Assembly: GCA_017592665.1 (NCBI GenBank)
Contig: JAGFNW010000024.1
Location: forward strand, 62,001-126,000
Direction: 5' to 3'
DNA: 64,000 bases
DNA from: Streptosporangiaceae bacterium NEAU-GS5
GTDB lineage: Bacteria; Actinomycetota; Actinomycetes; Streptosporangiales; Streptosporangiaceae
A program made the translations under genes and the position numbers. Shown one piece after another: positions 1 through 8,605 of the stretch. The notes beneath the pieces were generated by a model that worked only from the letters and a program-made list of their open reading frames with translations, was not told where the DNA came from and searched no databases. Every line of letters starts with the position of its first letter. Position 1 is the first letter of the stretch.

Positions 1-76
1 GCTGCTTGGGCGTGTCCAGGCCGACGCGCTGACCGACGCCGCCCGCGAGCACCACCCCGACGACGGGACGGCTCAT
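1..76 (-). CDS. IspD-like nucleotidyltransferase, N-terminal fragment
   Basis: Only the first 25 residues lie in the window. They begin MSRPVVGVVLAGGVGQRVG and end TPKQ, which is the nucleotide-binding signature (GGxGxRxG...PKQ) of the IspD/TarI family of sugar- or polyol-phosphate cytidylyltransferases. The ATG overlaps the stop of the upstream DUF5941 gene in an ATGA, so it is the third gene of a coupled operon. Given the CDP-alcohol phosphotransferase in the same operon, a role in making a CDP-activated alcohol is more likely than the MEP-pathway IspD role, but a fragment cannot decide this. Confidence 0.75.
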   Translation of the reverse strand, partial: MSRPVVGVVLAGGVGQRVGLDTPKQ

Positions 77-786
77 CCGCGGTCTCCGGCGGCCTCGTCC
101 TCGGGCGCCTGCTCGAGATCCTGGTCGGCCTCGGCCTTCGACTGGGCGGCCGCCTTGTCCAGGCGCACCCAGCTGACCACGCTCTCCACGGTGAACAGCA
201 CGAACAGATAGGCCGTCAGCACGGCCATCACCGGCGTCAGCTGCCCGAGCGCCGCGCCCACGCCGATGACCAGCAGCCGCAGCTCCCAGCCCAGCCCGGC
301 GCGGAACAGCCACTCCGGCGGCCAGATGGCCTGCCTGGTCCGGTAGACCGTGTCGTAGGTGTGGTAGCCGATCACGTAGAGCAGCGCGTAGGTCAGCCAC
401 TTCGGCGCGTCGGCGATCTGGGCGTACAAGATGATCGTGACGAACTCGGCGGCGCGGATCAGCGGCGGCGTCAGCCAGTCGAAGCGGCCCAGGTGGTCGC
501 GCCCGGCCGTGGCGCCGATCAGGAGGATCAGCACCAGCGGCGGCACGAGCAGCGAGGCGCCCTTGTCCACGTCGTCGATGGCGCCCGTGACGGCCAGCGC
601 GGCCACGATGGCCAGCGCCACCAGCGTGGCCGGCACCTCCGGCAGCCCGCGACCGAGCCGAGGGGCGACCCACCGGGCCAGCGGGCCGTCGTCGCGGTAG
701 GCCAGCAGACGCGCGGTCTGCGCCCGGCGCGCCTCCTCCTCGGGGTCGGGAAGCGCGGATGCCTCGGCCTGCGTCTGGGTGATCAT
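73..786 (-). CDS. DUF5941-type integral membrane protein
   Basis: This protein of 237 residues starts MITQTQAEASALPDPEEEA and has a charged cytoplasmic-looking N-terminus followed by about five hydrophobic segments (for example residues around 57-72, 80-92, 112-126 and 170-205) and an acidic tail. It resembles the DUF5941 proteins that actinomycetes encode beside CDP-alcohol phosphotransferases. The start is fixed by an ATGA overlap with the upstream gene, and its own stop overlaps the next start, so translation is coupled across all three genes. No catalytic motif is recognised. It may be an accessory membrane subunit of lipid or polymer synthesis, which is inferred from context only. Confidence 0.7.
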   Translation of the reverse strand: MITQTQAEASALPDPEEEARRAQTARLLAYRDDGPLARWVAPRLGRGLPEVPATLVALAIVAALAVTGAIDDVDKGASLLVPPLVLILLIGATAGRDHLGRFDWLTPPLIRAAEFVTIILYAQIADAPKWLTYALLYVIGYHTYDTVYRTRQAIWPPEWLFRAGLGWELRLLVIGVGAALGQLTPVMAVLTAYLFVLFTVESVVSWVRLDKAAAQSKAEADQDLEQAPEDEAAGDRG

Positions 787-2363
787 GCGGCTGACCTCAG
801 GATGCGTCCGGTGACGGTGTAGGCGGTGGCGATCGCGCCCCAGGTGATGAGGGTGAGGAAGGTGATCCGCGGATCGAAGAGCGCGGTCACGATCGCGATC
901 GCCGCGAACCGCTCGCCGATGGGGAACACGATCATCTTGCGCGCCCAGTGGACGGCGCGGAAGCGCCCGGCCCGGCTCCAGAACCTGATCAGGCCCCGGA
1001 TGCCCCGGCTGTTGGCGTCCCTGCGATGCGCCAGCGCCGCCATCAGCGGGGCGTCGTCGGCGTGCGACAGTTCGAGGGTGGGCAGCGGCACCGGCGGCTT
1101 GCGCCGGTTGGCCGCGCCGAAGGAGAAGTCGAGCAGGTGCTTGACCGTCTGCAACGCGATCGCGGTCAGCGCGAGATCCCACACGCCCTGCCCGTCGCCG
1201 AACTGCCCGGACACCGCCGCGCCCACGGCCAGCCCGACATAGACGGCGTACTCCTTGAAGCGGTCGAACGTGGCGTCCAGCCAGGCCCCGAGCACGCCGA
1301 ACTTGCGCGCGTAGCGGGCCAGCTGCCCGTCGACGCAGTCGAAGACGAACGCGAAGTAGATCAGCGCGCCGCCGGCCACGTAGCCGACCCGGCCGCCGGT
1401 CGCGAACGCCGCCGCCGCGCACAGCCCGAGGAAGATCGAGATCAGCGTGACCTGGTTGGGCGTCAGCCCGCGCCGGGCCGCCCAGCGGGCGATGAAACGC
1501 GAGTAGGTGCTGACGAAGTACGTGGTGAAGAAGCCGTCGGCGCCCTTGACCGCGTTGTCCAGCCGGGCCCGATCCTCGTTGAAGGCGGTCATCGCGCGGA
1601 CCGCGTCGGCGGCGTCGGCCGGGCCATGGAGGCGCTGGAAGAACAGGTCGTCGCGGCCCCGCACGCCCACCGAGACGCCGCGCCTGACCAGCCCGAGCAC
1701 GAGCAGCTCGGTCACGTCGTCCTCGGGGCCGAACAGGTGGGCCATCTCGGCCAGCTCGCGGGCGGTCTCGGCCACCGTGGCCAGATGCCGCTGGTTCAGG
1801 TGGAGCGGGCCCAGCAGGGCCGCGTTGGGCCTGGTCACCCGGTGATAGGCGGACCCCGCCGAGATCACCCGGCCGCCGCGGACGCCGGCCCTGACCGGCA
1901 GGCCCTCGAGGACGCCGTCGCCGATTTCCGGGACGGCCTCGTCCTGGTCATAGGGGTCGAAGTCGGCCTCGGCCGTCTCGTCGCGGAGGATCAGCGCGAG
2001 CGCGCCCCGCTTCGTGGTCTTGATCTGGTAAAGCAGCTCGTCGTGGACCAGCGCGTCGGCCGGGAGGATCAGTAGGTTGTCGTCGGCCGAGCTTGCCAGC
2101 TCGGCCAGCGCCCGCAGATCGGCCGCGAGGTCCACGCAGGCGACGACGGTGGTCTCCGGGTGCTCCTCGTATGCCGCCGCGTCGGCCGGGCGGGCCAGCG
2201 TGACCGGCCGTGGGTCCAGCGTGGCGGCCTGTCCCAGCAGTCTCCCGTACGCCGTGGGGGCGCCTGGCAGGCCGTCCAGGGTGATGGCCGTGGGCGGCAC
2301 GACGGCGGGCGGGGGGGAACCGATGGGGCCGGGAGGGGAACCCAGCAGGACCACGCGGGTCAT
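783..2363 (-). CDS. CDP-alcohol phosphatidyltransferase with N-terminal nucleotidyltransferase-like extension
   Basis: The C-terminal half (from about residue 270) is a membrane CDP-alcohol phosphotransferase. It carries the full metal and substrate motif D-x2-DG-x2-AR-x8-G-x3-D-x3-D, seen as DCVDGQLARYARKFG followed by AWLDATFDR. Such enzymes transfer a phospho-alcohol from a CDP-linked donor to a second alcohol, making phospholipids or di-alkyl phosphates. The first roughly 250 residues look like a degenerate nucleotidyltransferase fold (DNLLILPADALVHDELL) without the GGxGxR loop. At 526 residues it is far longer than a plain enzyme of about 200. The ATG at 2363 has a weak AAAGGG upstream. 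It heads an operon with DUF5941 and an IspD-like protein. The exact substrate is unknown. Confidence 0.8.
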   Translation of the reverse strand: MTRVVLLGSPPGPIGSPPPAVVPPTAITLDGLPGAPTAYGRLLGQAATLDPRPVTLARPADAAAYEEHPETTVVACVDLAADLRALAELASSADDNLLILPADALVHDELLYQIKTTKRGALALILRDETAEADFDPYDQDEAVPEIGDGVLEGLPVRAGVRGGRVISAGSAYHRVTRPNAALLGPLHLNQRHLATVAETARELAEMAHLFGPEDDVTELLVLGLVRRGVSVGVRGRDDLFFQRLHGPADAADAVRAMTAFNEDRARLDNAVKGADGFFTTYFVSTYSRFIARWAARRGLTPNQVTLISIFLGLCAAAAFATGGRVGYVAGGALIYFAFVFDCVDGQLARYARKFGVLGAWLDATFDRFKEYAVYVGLAVGAAVSGQFGDGQGVWDLALTAIALQTVKHLLDFSFGAANRRKPPVPLPTLELSHADDAPLMAALAHRRDANSRGIRGLIRFWSRAGRFRAVHWARKMIVFPIGERFAAIAIVTALFDPRITFLTLITWGAIATAYTVTGRILRSAA

Positions 2364-2597
2364 GGCACCCTTTCAAGCAGCGGGCATTCGGTCGGTCATT
2401 CATCAGGTCATGTGTGCGGCCATGCGTCCGGTCAAGCGTTCGGCAAGGCCGGGACGCGGCCGTCAAAGCTTAGTGACCTTTCGGTTAAGACGTTGCATCC
2501 CAGGTTTACCGTACGGCTACCCGATGTCCAGCTGGTCACCCCTCGCCAGACGCTCGAACGTGCCCGAATTCTTACCGAAATTTCACAATCTGCCCTG

Positions 2598-3386
2598 ATG
2601 GCTAGGATGAGCAGCGTGGTCCTTTATCGCGACGAGGGCGTCGTGTTGCGTACGCAGAAACTCGGCGAAGCCGACCGCATCGTCACGATCCTGACCAAGC
2701 GCACCGGCAAGGTCCGCGGGGTGGCCCGCGGCGTGCGGAAGACGACCTCGCGCTTCGGCGCGCGGCTCGAGCCGTTCTCCCACATCGACCTGCAGTTGCA
2801 CACCGGGCGCACGCTCGACGTGGTCACCCAGGTCGAGACCATCCGCCCGTACGGCGAGGCGCTCGTCGCCGACTACCCGCGCTACACGGCGGGCACGGCC
2901 ATGCTGGAGACCGCCGACCGCCTGACCGTGGGGGAGAAGGAGCCGGCGCTGCGGCAGTTCCTGCTGCTGGTCGGGGGCCTGCGCACGCTGGTCGAGGGCG
3001 GGCACGAGGCCCGGCTCGTCCTGGACGCGTTCTTCCTGCGCTCACTCGCGGTGGCCGGATACGCCCCGGCGCTGGCCGAGTGCGCGCGCTGCGGGGCCGA
3101 GGCCGTACGCGCGTTCGCGATCGTCGCGGGCGGCGTGGTGTGCGGCACCTGCCGGCCGCAGGGCGCGGCCGTTCCGGCCGCCGAGACGATCGCGTTGATG
3201 ATCGCGCTGCTGCGCGGCGACTGGCCGGCCGCCGACGCGTCCGAGTCGCGGCACCGCGTCGAGTGCAGCGGCCTCGTCGCCGCCTACCTGCAGTGGCACC
3301 TGGAGCACGGGATCCGCTCGCTCCGCCATGTGGAGCGCGAGCCGGCGCACCCGTCCGCGCAGTTCCCGCACGGTTCCCGCACCTGA
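2598..3386 (+). CDS. recO: DNA repair protein RecO
   Basis: RecO mediates RecA loading in the RecFOR recombination pathway. The protein (262 residues from the ATG at 2598) has the family's N-terminal OB-fold start, VVLYRDEGVVLRTQKLGEADRI, the basic stretch GVARGVRKTTSRFGARLEPF, and a C-terminal zinc-type cysteine set (CARCG near residue 162 and CGTC about 20 residues later). A second ATG in frame at 2607 would give MSSVVLYRDEG and is equally plausible. Neither has a good ribosome site, so leaderless initiation is possible. uppS follows after 36 bp in the same direction, the usual actinomycete order. Confidence 0.93.
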   Translation: MARMSSVVLYRDEGVVLRTQKLGEADRIVTILTKRTGKVRGVARGVRKTTSRFGARLEPFSHIDLQLHTGRTLDVVTQVETIRPYGEALVADYPRYTAGTAMLETADRLTVGEKEPALRQFLLLVGGLRTLVEGGHEARLVLDAFFLRSLAVAGYAPALAECARCGAEAVRAFAIVAGGVVCGTCRPQGAAVPAAETIALMIALLRGDWPAADASESRHRVECSGLVAAYLQWHLEHGIRSLRHVEREPAHPSAQFPHGSRT

Positions 3387-3422
3387 GGGCCACCTGACGA
3401 CCAGGCGGCAGGCAATACCCTC

Positions 3423-4208
3423 GTGACTATGGTGAGCACGCCCAGACCGCCGACTCCGCATCCGTCCGGCGCCAAGCCGCCCGCGATCCCGCGCGAGCTG
3501 ATCCCGCGGCACGTCGCGATCGTCATGGACGGCAACGGCCGCTGGGCCAAGACGCGTGGGCTGCCCCGCACCGAGGGCCACAAAATGGGCGAGGCCTCGC
3601 TGTTCGACGTGATCGAAGGCGCCATCGAGATCGGCGTCCCCTATCTGTCGGCGTACGCGTTCTCGACCGAGAACTGGAAGCGCTCTCCGGACGAGGTGCG
3701 CTTCCTCATGGGGTTCAACCGCGACGTGATCCGCCGCCGCCGCGACCAGCTCAACGAGATGGGCGTGCGCGTCCGCTGGGCCGGCCGTCCGGGACGCCTC
3801 TGGAAGAGCGTGATCAAGGAGCTGCAGGACGCCGAGGAGATGACGGTCGGCAACTCCACGCTGACGCTCCAGTTCTGCGTCAACTACGGCGGCCGGGCCG
3901 AGGTCGTGGACGCCGCGGTCCGGCTGGCCGCCGACATCGCCGCCGGCCGGGTCAAGCCCGGCCGGGTGTCGGAGTCGGTCTTCGCCCGCTACCTCTACCA
4001 GCCGGAAATCCCCGACGTCGACCTGTTCCTGCGCCCTTCCGGCGAGCAGCGCACGTCCAACTACCTGATCTGGCAGGCCGCGTACGCCGAGATGGTCTTC
4101 CAGGACCGCCTCTGGCCCGACTTCGACCGCCGCGACCTCTGGGAGGCCTGCGAGGTCTTCGCCAAACGCGACCGCCGCTACGGCGGCGCCCTTCCCAACC
4201 AGGTCTGA
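3423..4208 (+). CDS. uppS: Isoprenyl (undecaprenyl-type) diphosphate synthase
   Basis: This is a cis-prenyltransferase making the polyprenyl diphosphate carrier for cell-wall synthesis. The signature [14 protein letters not shown] contains the catalytic Asp of the diphosphate site. [13 protein letters not shown] and the C-terminal [15 protein letters not shown] and WPDF motifs are all intact. The GTG at 3423 or the ATG at 3429 could start it, changing only two residues. It ends exactly one base before the stop of the convergent PadR gene, leaving no terminator space. It probably shares a transcript with recO. Confidence 0.95.
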   Translation: MTMVSTPRPPTPHPSGAKPPAIPRELIPRHVAIVMDGNGRWAKTRGLPRTEGHKMGEASLFDVIEGAIEIGVPYLSAYAFSTENWKRSPDEVRFLMGFNRDVIRRRRDQLNEMGVRVRWAGRPGRLWKSVIKELQDAEEMTVGNSTLTLQFCVNYGGRAEVVDAAVRLAADIAAGRVKPGRVSESVFARYLYQPEIPDVDLFLRPSGEQRTSNYLIWQAAYAEMVFQDRLWPDFDRRDLWEACEVFAKRDRRYGGALPNQV

Positions 4209-4547
4209 TCAGCTGGTGGCCGGCCACGGGGTGCTGCCGAGGGCGGCCGAGATGGTCGCGGCGAACTCCTGCCAGCGCTGGCGCTCGCCGTTCAGCGAGC
4301 GGCGCCCGGCGTCGGTGAGTTCATAGGTGCGGCGCCGCCGCCCGGCCACCACCGACCAGCTCCCGGCGATCAGCCCGGCCTTCTCCAGCCGGTGCAGCGC
4401 CGGATAGATCGTTCCAGTCGGGAGGTCGAGCCGTCCGTGCGTGTTCTCACGCAGGGTCTCCTTGACCGCGTAGCCATGCAGCGGTCCGTCTTCCAGAGTG
4501 GCCAGCATCAGCCCGTCCAGATGCCCTTTGAGCACCTCGGCTCTCAT
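4209..4547 (-). CDS. PadR-family transcriptional regulator
   Basis: This protein of 112 residues has a winged-helix PadR pattern: LKGHLDGLMLATLEDGPLHGY, then a helix-turn-helix with GTIYPALHRLEKAGLI and the wing RRRRTYELTDAGRR. Members of the family repress genes and respond to phenolics or drugs. The MRAEVLKG start at 4547 is preferred over an ATG nine bases further upstream because the family usually begins there, but no strong ribosome site is seen for either. It is convergent with uppS. No transporter or target lies beside it, so its ligand is unknown. Confidence 0.85.
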   Translation of the reverse strand: MRAEVLKGHLDGLMLATLEDGPLHGYAVKETLRENTHGRLDLPTGTIYPALHRLEKAGLIAGSWSVVAGRRRRTYELTDAGRRSLNGERQRWQEFAATISAALGSTPWPATS

Positions 4548-4610
4548 AGGTAGCAACGCTACACCGCCCTACGGAAGCAGGGCCAGCGCCGTGGTGGGCT
4601 CGAGGTTGCC

Positions 4611-5159
4611 TCAGGCGCGGCGGCGGGCGCGGTAGGCGGCGACGTGGATGCGGTTTCCGCAGGTGCGGCTGTCGCAGTAGACGCGGGAGCGGTTGCGGGA
4701 CTCGTCGACGAAGACGTGCGAGCAGTCGGGGGCGGCGCACACGCGCAGCCGCTCCCACTCGTCCTCGACGAGCACGTGCGCGAGCGACACCCCGCAGTCG
4801 GCCGCCAGGTGCTCGGCCACCGACGCGCCGGGCGCGTGATAGTGGATGTGCAGCGAGAACCCGTCGTGCTCGGTCAGGTTGGGGGTGATGCGGGTGCGGC
4901 CGAGCAGCGCGTTCAACTGGGAGACGGCCGTCGGCTGGTCGGGCGCGTGGAAGACCGCGTGGAACGCCGACCGCACGGCCCTGACCTCGGCGAGGTCGGC
5001 CGGATTCAGATATTCCACGCCGCTGACCTGATGGCGCAGGATGAAGGCCTCGAGCTCCTCGAGGGTGGCCAGGCTGTCACGCCCGTCCGCCTCCGGCGAC
5101 GTGTTGATCAGATCGACCACGACGGCAAGCGCGTGCACCATGTCATGGCTGAACGGCAT
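4611..5159 (-). CDS. CGNR zinc-finger / ABATE-domain protein
   Basis: The 182-residue product has the two-part architecture of the CGNR family. An N-terminal ABATE-like helical region (LVNT-like VDLINTSPEADG) is followed by a C-terminal zinc finger with C-x4-C and the signature YCDSRTCGNRIHVAAYRAR. These proteins are thought to be transcription regulators, though few have been studied. The start MPFSHDM is chosen because it follows a strong GAGGGAGGG ribosome site. It lies 44 bp downstream of zur on the same strand and may be read from that transcript. Confidence 0.8.
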   Translation of the reverse strand: MPFSHDMVHALAVVVDLINTSPEADGRDSLATLEELEAFILRHQVSGVEYLNPADLAEVRAVRSAFHAVFHAPDQPTAVSQLNALLGRTRITPNLTEHDGFSLHIHYHAPGASVAEHLAADCGVSLAHVLVEDEWERLRVCAAPDCSHVFVDESRNRSRVYCDSRTCGNRIHVAAYRARRRA

Positions 5160-5203
5160 CGACGCCCTCCCTCGCTCCGTTCGGCGTGGGCAGCGTACCT
5201 CTT

Positions 5204-5590
5204 TTACCGCTCCGCGGAGGCCGTACAACTGTTACAGGTGCCGAAGACCTCGACCGTGTGCGTGATCTCAGTGAAGCCGTTCTGGGCGGCGACGCGCTCG
5301 GCCCAGCGCTCGACGTCGGGGCCGGCCACCTCGACCGTGTGGCCGCAGTGCCGGCAGACCAGGTGGTGGTGATGGTCGCCGGTGGCGCAGGCGCGGTAGA
5401 CCGACTCGCCGTCGTCGGTGCGCAGCACGTCGACCCGGCCGTCGTCGGACAGCGCCTGCAGCGCGCGGTAGACCGTGGTGAGCCCGATCTTGGCGCCGTC
5501 GGCCCGCATCTCGGTGAAGATGTCCTGCGCGCTCCGGAAGCCCTCGCTGTGCCGGAGGGTCTCGTGGACCGCCTCCGCGCTCCGACTCAT
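5204..5590 (-). CDS. zur: Zinc uptake regulator, Fur family
   Basis: This 128-residue Fur-family repressor has the DNA-binding helix region (GLTTVYRALQALSDDGRVD), the metal-site stretch TGDHHHHLVCRHCGH and a second Cys pair, CNSC, near the C-terminus. Together the cysteines form the structural zinc site. Its position as last gene of znuA-znuC-znuB-zur, with a Zur box in front of znuA, identifies it as Zur rather than Fur. It should therefore repress its own operon when zinc is plentiful. Its ATG overlaps the stop of... the upstream permease gene's end in an ATGA arrangement, so the two are translationally coupled. Confidence 0.92.
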   Translation of the reverse strand: MSRSAEAVHETLRHSEGFRSAQDIFTEMRADGAKIGLTTVYRALQALSDDGRVDVLRTDDGESVYRACATGDHHHHLVCRHCGHTVEVAGPDVERWAERVAAQNGFTEITHTVEVFGTCNSCTASAER

Positions 5591-6429
5591 GCGGCCCTGC
5601 CTTTCCCTGTTTCCCAGCTGCCTCGCCGTACGAATCTACCGAGCCCGAGCGCCAGTACGAAGCCCGCCAGGGAGAGCAGGACGATCGCCGAGCCGGACGG
5701 CACGTTGACGTAGTAGGAGGTCGTCAGGCCGCCCAGGGTCGCGGCCAGGCCGAGGACCACGGAAAGCGCCATCGTGCCGCGGAAGCTGCGGGTCAGCTGC
5801 TGGCTGGTGGCCACGGGGACCACCATGAGCGCGCTCACGAGCAGCAGGCCGACCGCGCGCATCGCGACCACCACGGTCAGGGCGGCCACCACGGCGATCA
5901 GCAGGCTGAGGAACCGGACGGGAAGCCCGCTGGCGCGGGCCACCTCCTCGTCCTGGCAGAGGACGAACAGCTCACGGCCGTACATGGCCAGCACGCCGAG
6001 CACGAAGACCGCGAGCACGGCCATGACGGCGAGGTCGGCGCCCTGCACGCTGGTGATCGAGCCGAAGAGGTAGACGTTGAGCGAGGCCGTGCTCTCGCCG
6101 GGCGCGAGATAGATCAGCAGCGCGCCGCCCGCGAGACCGCCGTAGAACAGCAGCGCGAGCGCCACGTCCCCGCCCGTCCGGCCGCGAGCGCGGACCAGCT
6201 CGATCGCGACCGCGCCGAGGATCGCCACCACGACGGCCATGTAGACCGGCTGGGTGCGGGTCAGGAAGCCGAGCGCCACGCCCGTCAGCGCCACGTGGCC
6301 GATGCCGTCGCCGAGCAGCGCCAGCCGCCGCTGCACGATGAACGTGCCGACCGCGGGCGCGGTCAGCCCGACCAGGAACGCGGCGATGAGCGCGAACCGC
6401 ATGAAGTCACGGGTGAAGATCTCGATCAC
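5587..6429 (-). CDS. znuB: Zinc ABC transporter, permease
   Basis: This is a 280-residue ABC-3 family membrane permease with about eight transmembrane segments. Family features include PAVGTFIVQRRLALLGDGIGHVALTGVALGF near the N-terminus and the cytoplasmic coupling region FVLCQDEEVARASGLPVRFL. It forms the channel for zinc entry with the ATPase and binding protein encoded upstream. The start is a GTG at 6429 that overlaps the znuC stop in GTGA. The longer open frame upstream of this GTG is an out-of-family extension and was discarded. Confidence 0.92.
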   Translation of the reverse strand: MIEIFTRDFMRFALIAAFLVGLTAPAVGTFIVQRRLALLGDGIGHVALTGVALGFLTRTQPVYMAVVVAILGAVAIELVRARGRTGGDVALALLFYGGLAGGALLIYLAPGESTASLNVYLFGSITSVQGADLAVMAVLAVFVLGVLAMYGRELFVLCQDEEVARASGLPVRFLSLLIAVVAALTVVVAMRAVGLLLVSALMVVPVATSQQLTRSFRGTMALSVVLGLAATLGGLTTSYYVNVPSGSAIVLLSLAGFVLALGLGRFVRRGSWETGKGRAA

Positions 6430-7253
6430 GACTGGCTCCCCTCGGCCAGATGCCATCCGCGCAGGTGGCCCTCGGCCGGCTCCTCGGCGTGCGGGTGCAC
6501 GTGGTCGTGCCCGGGCAGCGCGTGCACGCCCACCGCGGGCGGCGGCGCGCCGTCGTGGACCACGCAGCCCTCGCGCAGCACCACGGCCCGCGTGATCAGC
6601 GGCTCGATCGGGCCCAGCTCGTGGGCGACCAGCAGCACGGTCTTGCCTTCGCCGATGAGCGCGCCGAGCGTGCCGGCCAGGAGCCGCTGGCTCTCGGCGT
6701 CCACACCGGCGGTCGGCTCGTCCAGGACGAAGGTGTCCGGCTCGCCGGCGAGCGCGCGGGCGATCAGCACCCGCTGCTGCTGGCCTCCGGACAGGGCGCG
6801 TACGGGATGACCGGCGAGGTCGGACAGGTCGACGGCGGCCAGGGCGCGCGTGACGGCCTCGCGGTCGGCGGCGCTGGTCGGGCGGAAGCGGCTCTGCCGG
6901 GAGATCCGCCCCGAGGAGACCACCTCGCGTACGGTCGCCGGGACGCCGCCGCCCACAGACAGGCGCTGCGGCACGTAACCGATGCGCCACCACTCGCGGA
7001 ACTTCGCGGGGGCCGCGCCGTACAGCTTGGTGGCGCCGCCGGACAGGGGGACCAGCCCGAGCAGGGCGCGGATGAGCGTCGACTTGCCCGAGCCGTTGGA
7101 CCCGAGCACGGCCACCACCTCGCCCGGCCGGACGGTCAGGTCGATGCCGCGGAGGATGAGCCGCCCGTCCATGGACACCCGGCCGTCGCTCATCGCGAAC
7201 ACCGGAGCGGTCTTGACGTCGGCGGCCTTGTCGGCCGAGGAGGTCACGAGCAT
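6426..7253 (-). CDS. znuC: Zinc ABC transporter, ATP-binding protein
   Basis: This 275-residue ATPase has Walker A GSNGSGKST, signature LSGGQQQR, Walker B FVLDEP and the switch histidine in VAHE. It powers zinc import with the ZnuB permease. The C-terminal tail is His-rich (GHDHVHPHAEE), a metal-buffering or sensing feature common in zinc transporters. The ATG at 7253 lies inside the last codons of znuA, giving a 10-bp overlap that couples the two. Confidence 0.92.
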   Translation of the reverse strand: MLVTSSADKAADVKTAPVFAMSDGRVSMDGRLILRGIDLTVRPGEVVAVLGSNGSGKSTLIRALLGLVPLSGGATKLYGAAPAKFREWWRIGYVPQRLSVGGGVPATVREVVSSGRISRQSRFRPTSAADREAVTRALAAVDLSDLAGHPVRALSGGQQQRVLIARALAGEPDTFVLDEPTAGVDAESQRLLAGTLGALIGEGKTVLLVAHELGPIEPLITRAVVLREGCVVHDGAPPPAVGVHALPGHDHVHPHAEEPAEGHLRGWHLAEGSQS

Positions 7254-8191
7254 CGGAGCGCCTTCCGCAGGGTCGTGAGGTTTTCCCGCGCGGCGGACAC
7301 GTAGTCTCCCTGCTCGGGCCTGCTCTCGATGGGGTTGAGCACCGCGGTCGCCGCGCCGACCTCCTTGGCCAGGACTTCGGCCACCTTCGGGCTGACGAGC
7401 TCTTCGGTGAAAATGGTGGTCACCTGCTTCTGCCGGGCCACGTCGGCGACCTGCGCCAGGCGGGCCGGCGACGGCTCCGACTCGGGGTCGATGCCGGCGA
7501 TGCCGACCTGCTCGAGGTGGTAGCGCTGGGCCAGGTAGCCGAAGGCGGCGTGACCGGTCACGATGGCGCGGTTGGCGCACGTGGCCAGCCCCTTGGCGTA
7601 CTCGCCGTCGAGGGCCGTCAGCCGCGCGGCCGTCGCGGCGGCGCGCTGCTTGTAGCCGGCCGCGTGGGCGGGATCGGCCGTGGCCAGCCGCTCGCCGAGG
7701 TCGGTGGCGATGGTCGCGAAGCGGCTTGGGTCGAGCCAGATGTGCGGATCGTACGGAACGTCCGACTCCTCGTGCTCGCCCTCCTCCGACGCCGCGTTGA
7801 TGGTGGGCACGAGCGTGGCCGCGTCGAAGGCGCGGTCGGCGGCATGGGCGGCGACGGCCTCATCGACGGCCGGCTGCACGCCCTTGATGTAGACGACCTG
7901 GCGGGCGTCCTCGATCTGGCCGACCTGCTGGGGTGTCAGCTCGAGGTCGTGCGGTTCGACGCCGGGCTTGGTGAGCCCGGTGACCGCCACGTCCTGGCCG
8001 CCGACCTGCTGCGTCAGCCACTCGAGCGGGTAGAAGGCGGCCGCCACGGGGATGGCGCCGGGGTTGACGGAGTTGGCGGGGTTGTCACCGGGGTTGGCGG
8101 GGTCAGCGGTGTTGGCGGTGGAGAGCCCACACGCGCTCATCGTCATGAGGACGACAGCGCCCGTGACGATACGCATAATTCCGGACTTCAC
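7244..8191 (-). CDS. znuA: Zinc-binding lipoprotein of the ABC transporter
   Basis: This 315-residue cluster A-I substrate-binding protein has a signal peptide ending in the lipobox MSAC (Cys at about residue 21). Metal-site histidines are visible in GVEPHDLELTP, DPHIWLDPSRF and VTGHAAFGYLAQRYH. A short acidic/His loop (EEGEHEESDVPYDPH) sits where ZnuA proteins carry their His-rich loop. It captures zinc outside the membrane for ZnuBC. It is the first gene of the operon, and a Zur box lies 21 bp before its start, so it should be induced by zinc shortage. Confidence 0.92.
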   Translation of the reverse strand: MKSGIMRIVTGAVVLMTMSACGLSTANTADPANPGDNPANSVNPGAIPVAAAFYPLEWLTQQVGGQDVAVTGLTKPGVEPHDLELTPQQVGQIEDARQVVYIKGVQPAVDEAVAAHAADRAFDAATLVPTINAASEEGEHEESDVPYDPHIWLDPSRFATIATDLGERLATADPAHAAGYKQRAAATAARLTALDGEYAKGLATCANRAIVTGHAAFGYLAQRYHLEQVGIAGIDPESEPSPARLAQVADVARQKQVTTIFTEELVSPKVAEVLAKEVGAATAVLNPIESRPEQGDYVSAARENLTTLRKALRCS

Positions 8192-8211
8192 GCGTCAAGT
8201 ATCGGTCAAAA

Positions 8212-8226
8212 TGAAAACGGTTGTCA
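8212..8226. promoter_or_regulatory. Zur box upstream of znuA
   Basis: TGAAAACGGTTGTCA is a 7-1-7 inverted repeat with one mismatched pair, close to the actinobacterial Zur consensus TGAAAATCATTTTCA. It lies between the start of znuA (8191) and the end of the downstream-facing gene at 8230. This position would let zinc-loaded Zur block znuA-znuC-znuB-zur transcription. Confidence 0.8.
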
Positions 8227-8229
8227 AAG

Positions 8230-8544
8230 TCAGATTACGCCGAGGCGGCTGAGGGCGACCAGAACCACGAAGACCACGACCCCGGCGCGCAGCAGCTTGG
8301 CGCCCGGGCTCAGCGACGGCCAGGACAGATAGGCCAGCCAGCAGACGAAGACGAGCAGGACGGCCGCCGACAGCGCCCCGAGGGCCGGCGGCAGGGCGAG
8401 GGAGCCGAGCAGGAGCAGCACGACGGCCACGGGGAGCACCCACCGGGGAAGCTGGGCCAGGAACACCAGCAGCGTGCCGCTACGCCGCTCCACCTGCTGC
8501 CGCACGCCCGAGGCACCGGGCGTGAAGAACTGCTCATCCGCCAT
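8230..8544 (-). CDS. Small integral membrane protein, unknown function
   Basis: This protein of 104 residues has a polar N-terminus (MADEQFFTPGASGVRQQVERRSGT) and three hydrophobic segments at about residues 34-50, 55-72 and 84-102. It resembles short actinobacterial membrane proteins of the DUF6703 kind found beside glyS, but no functional motif is seen. Its 3' end lies only 4 bp from the Zur box, so its transcript probably reads toward znuA. The start ATG at 8544 is divergent from the next gene. Confidence 0.6.
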   Translation of the reverse strand: MADEQFFTPGASGVRQQVERRSGTLLVFLAQLPRWVLPVAVVLLLLGSLALPPALGALSAAVLLVFVCWLAYLSWPSLSPGAKLLRAGVVVFVVLVALSRLGVI

Positions 8545-8605
8545 GGTCCAACCCTACGGCCCCGGCCAGGCCACTGTTCCCAAGATCACATGCGATGCTG
8601 GGGGT

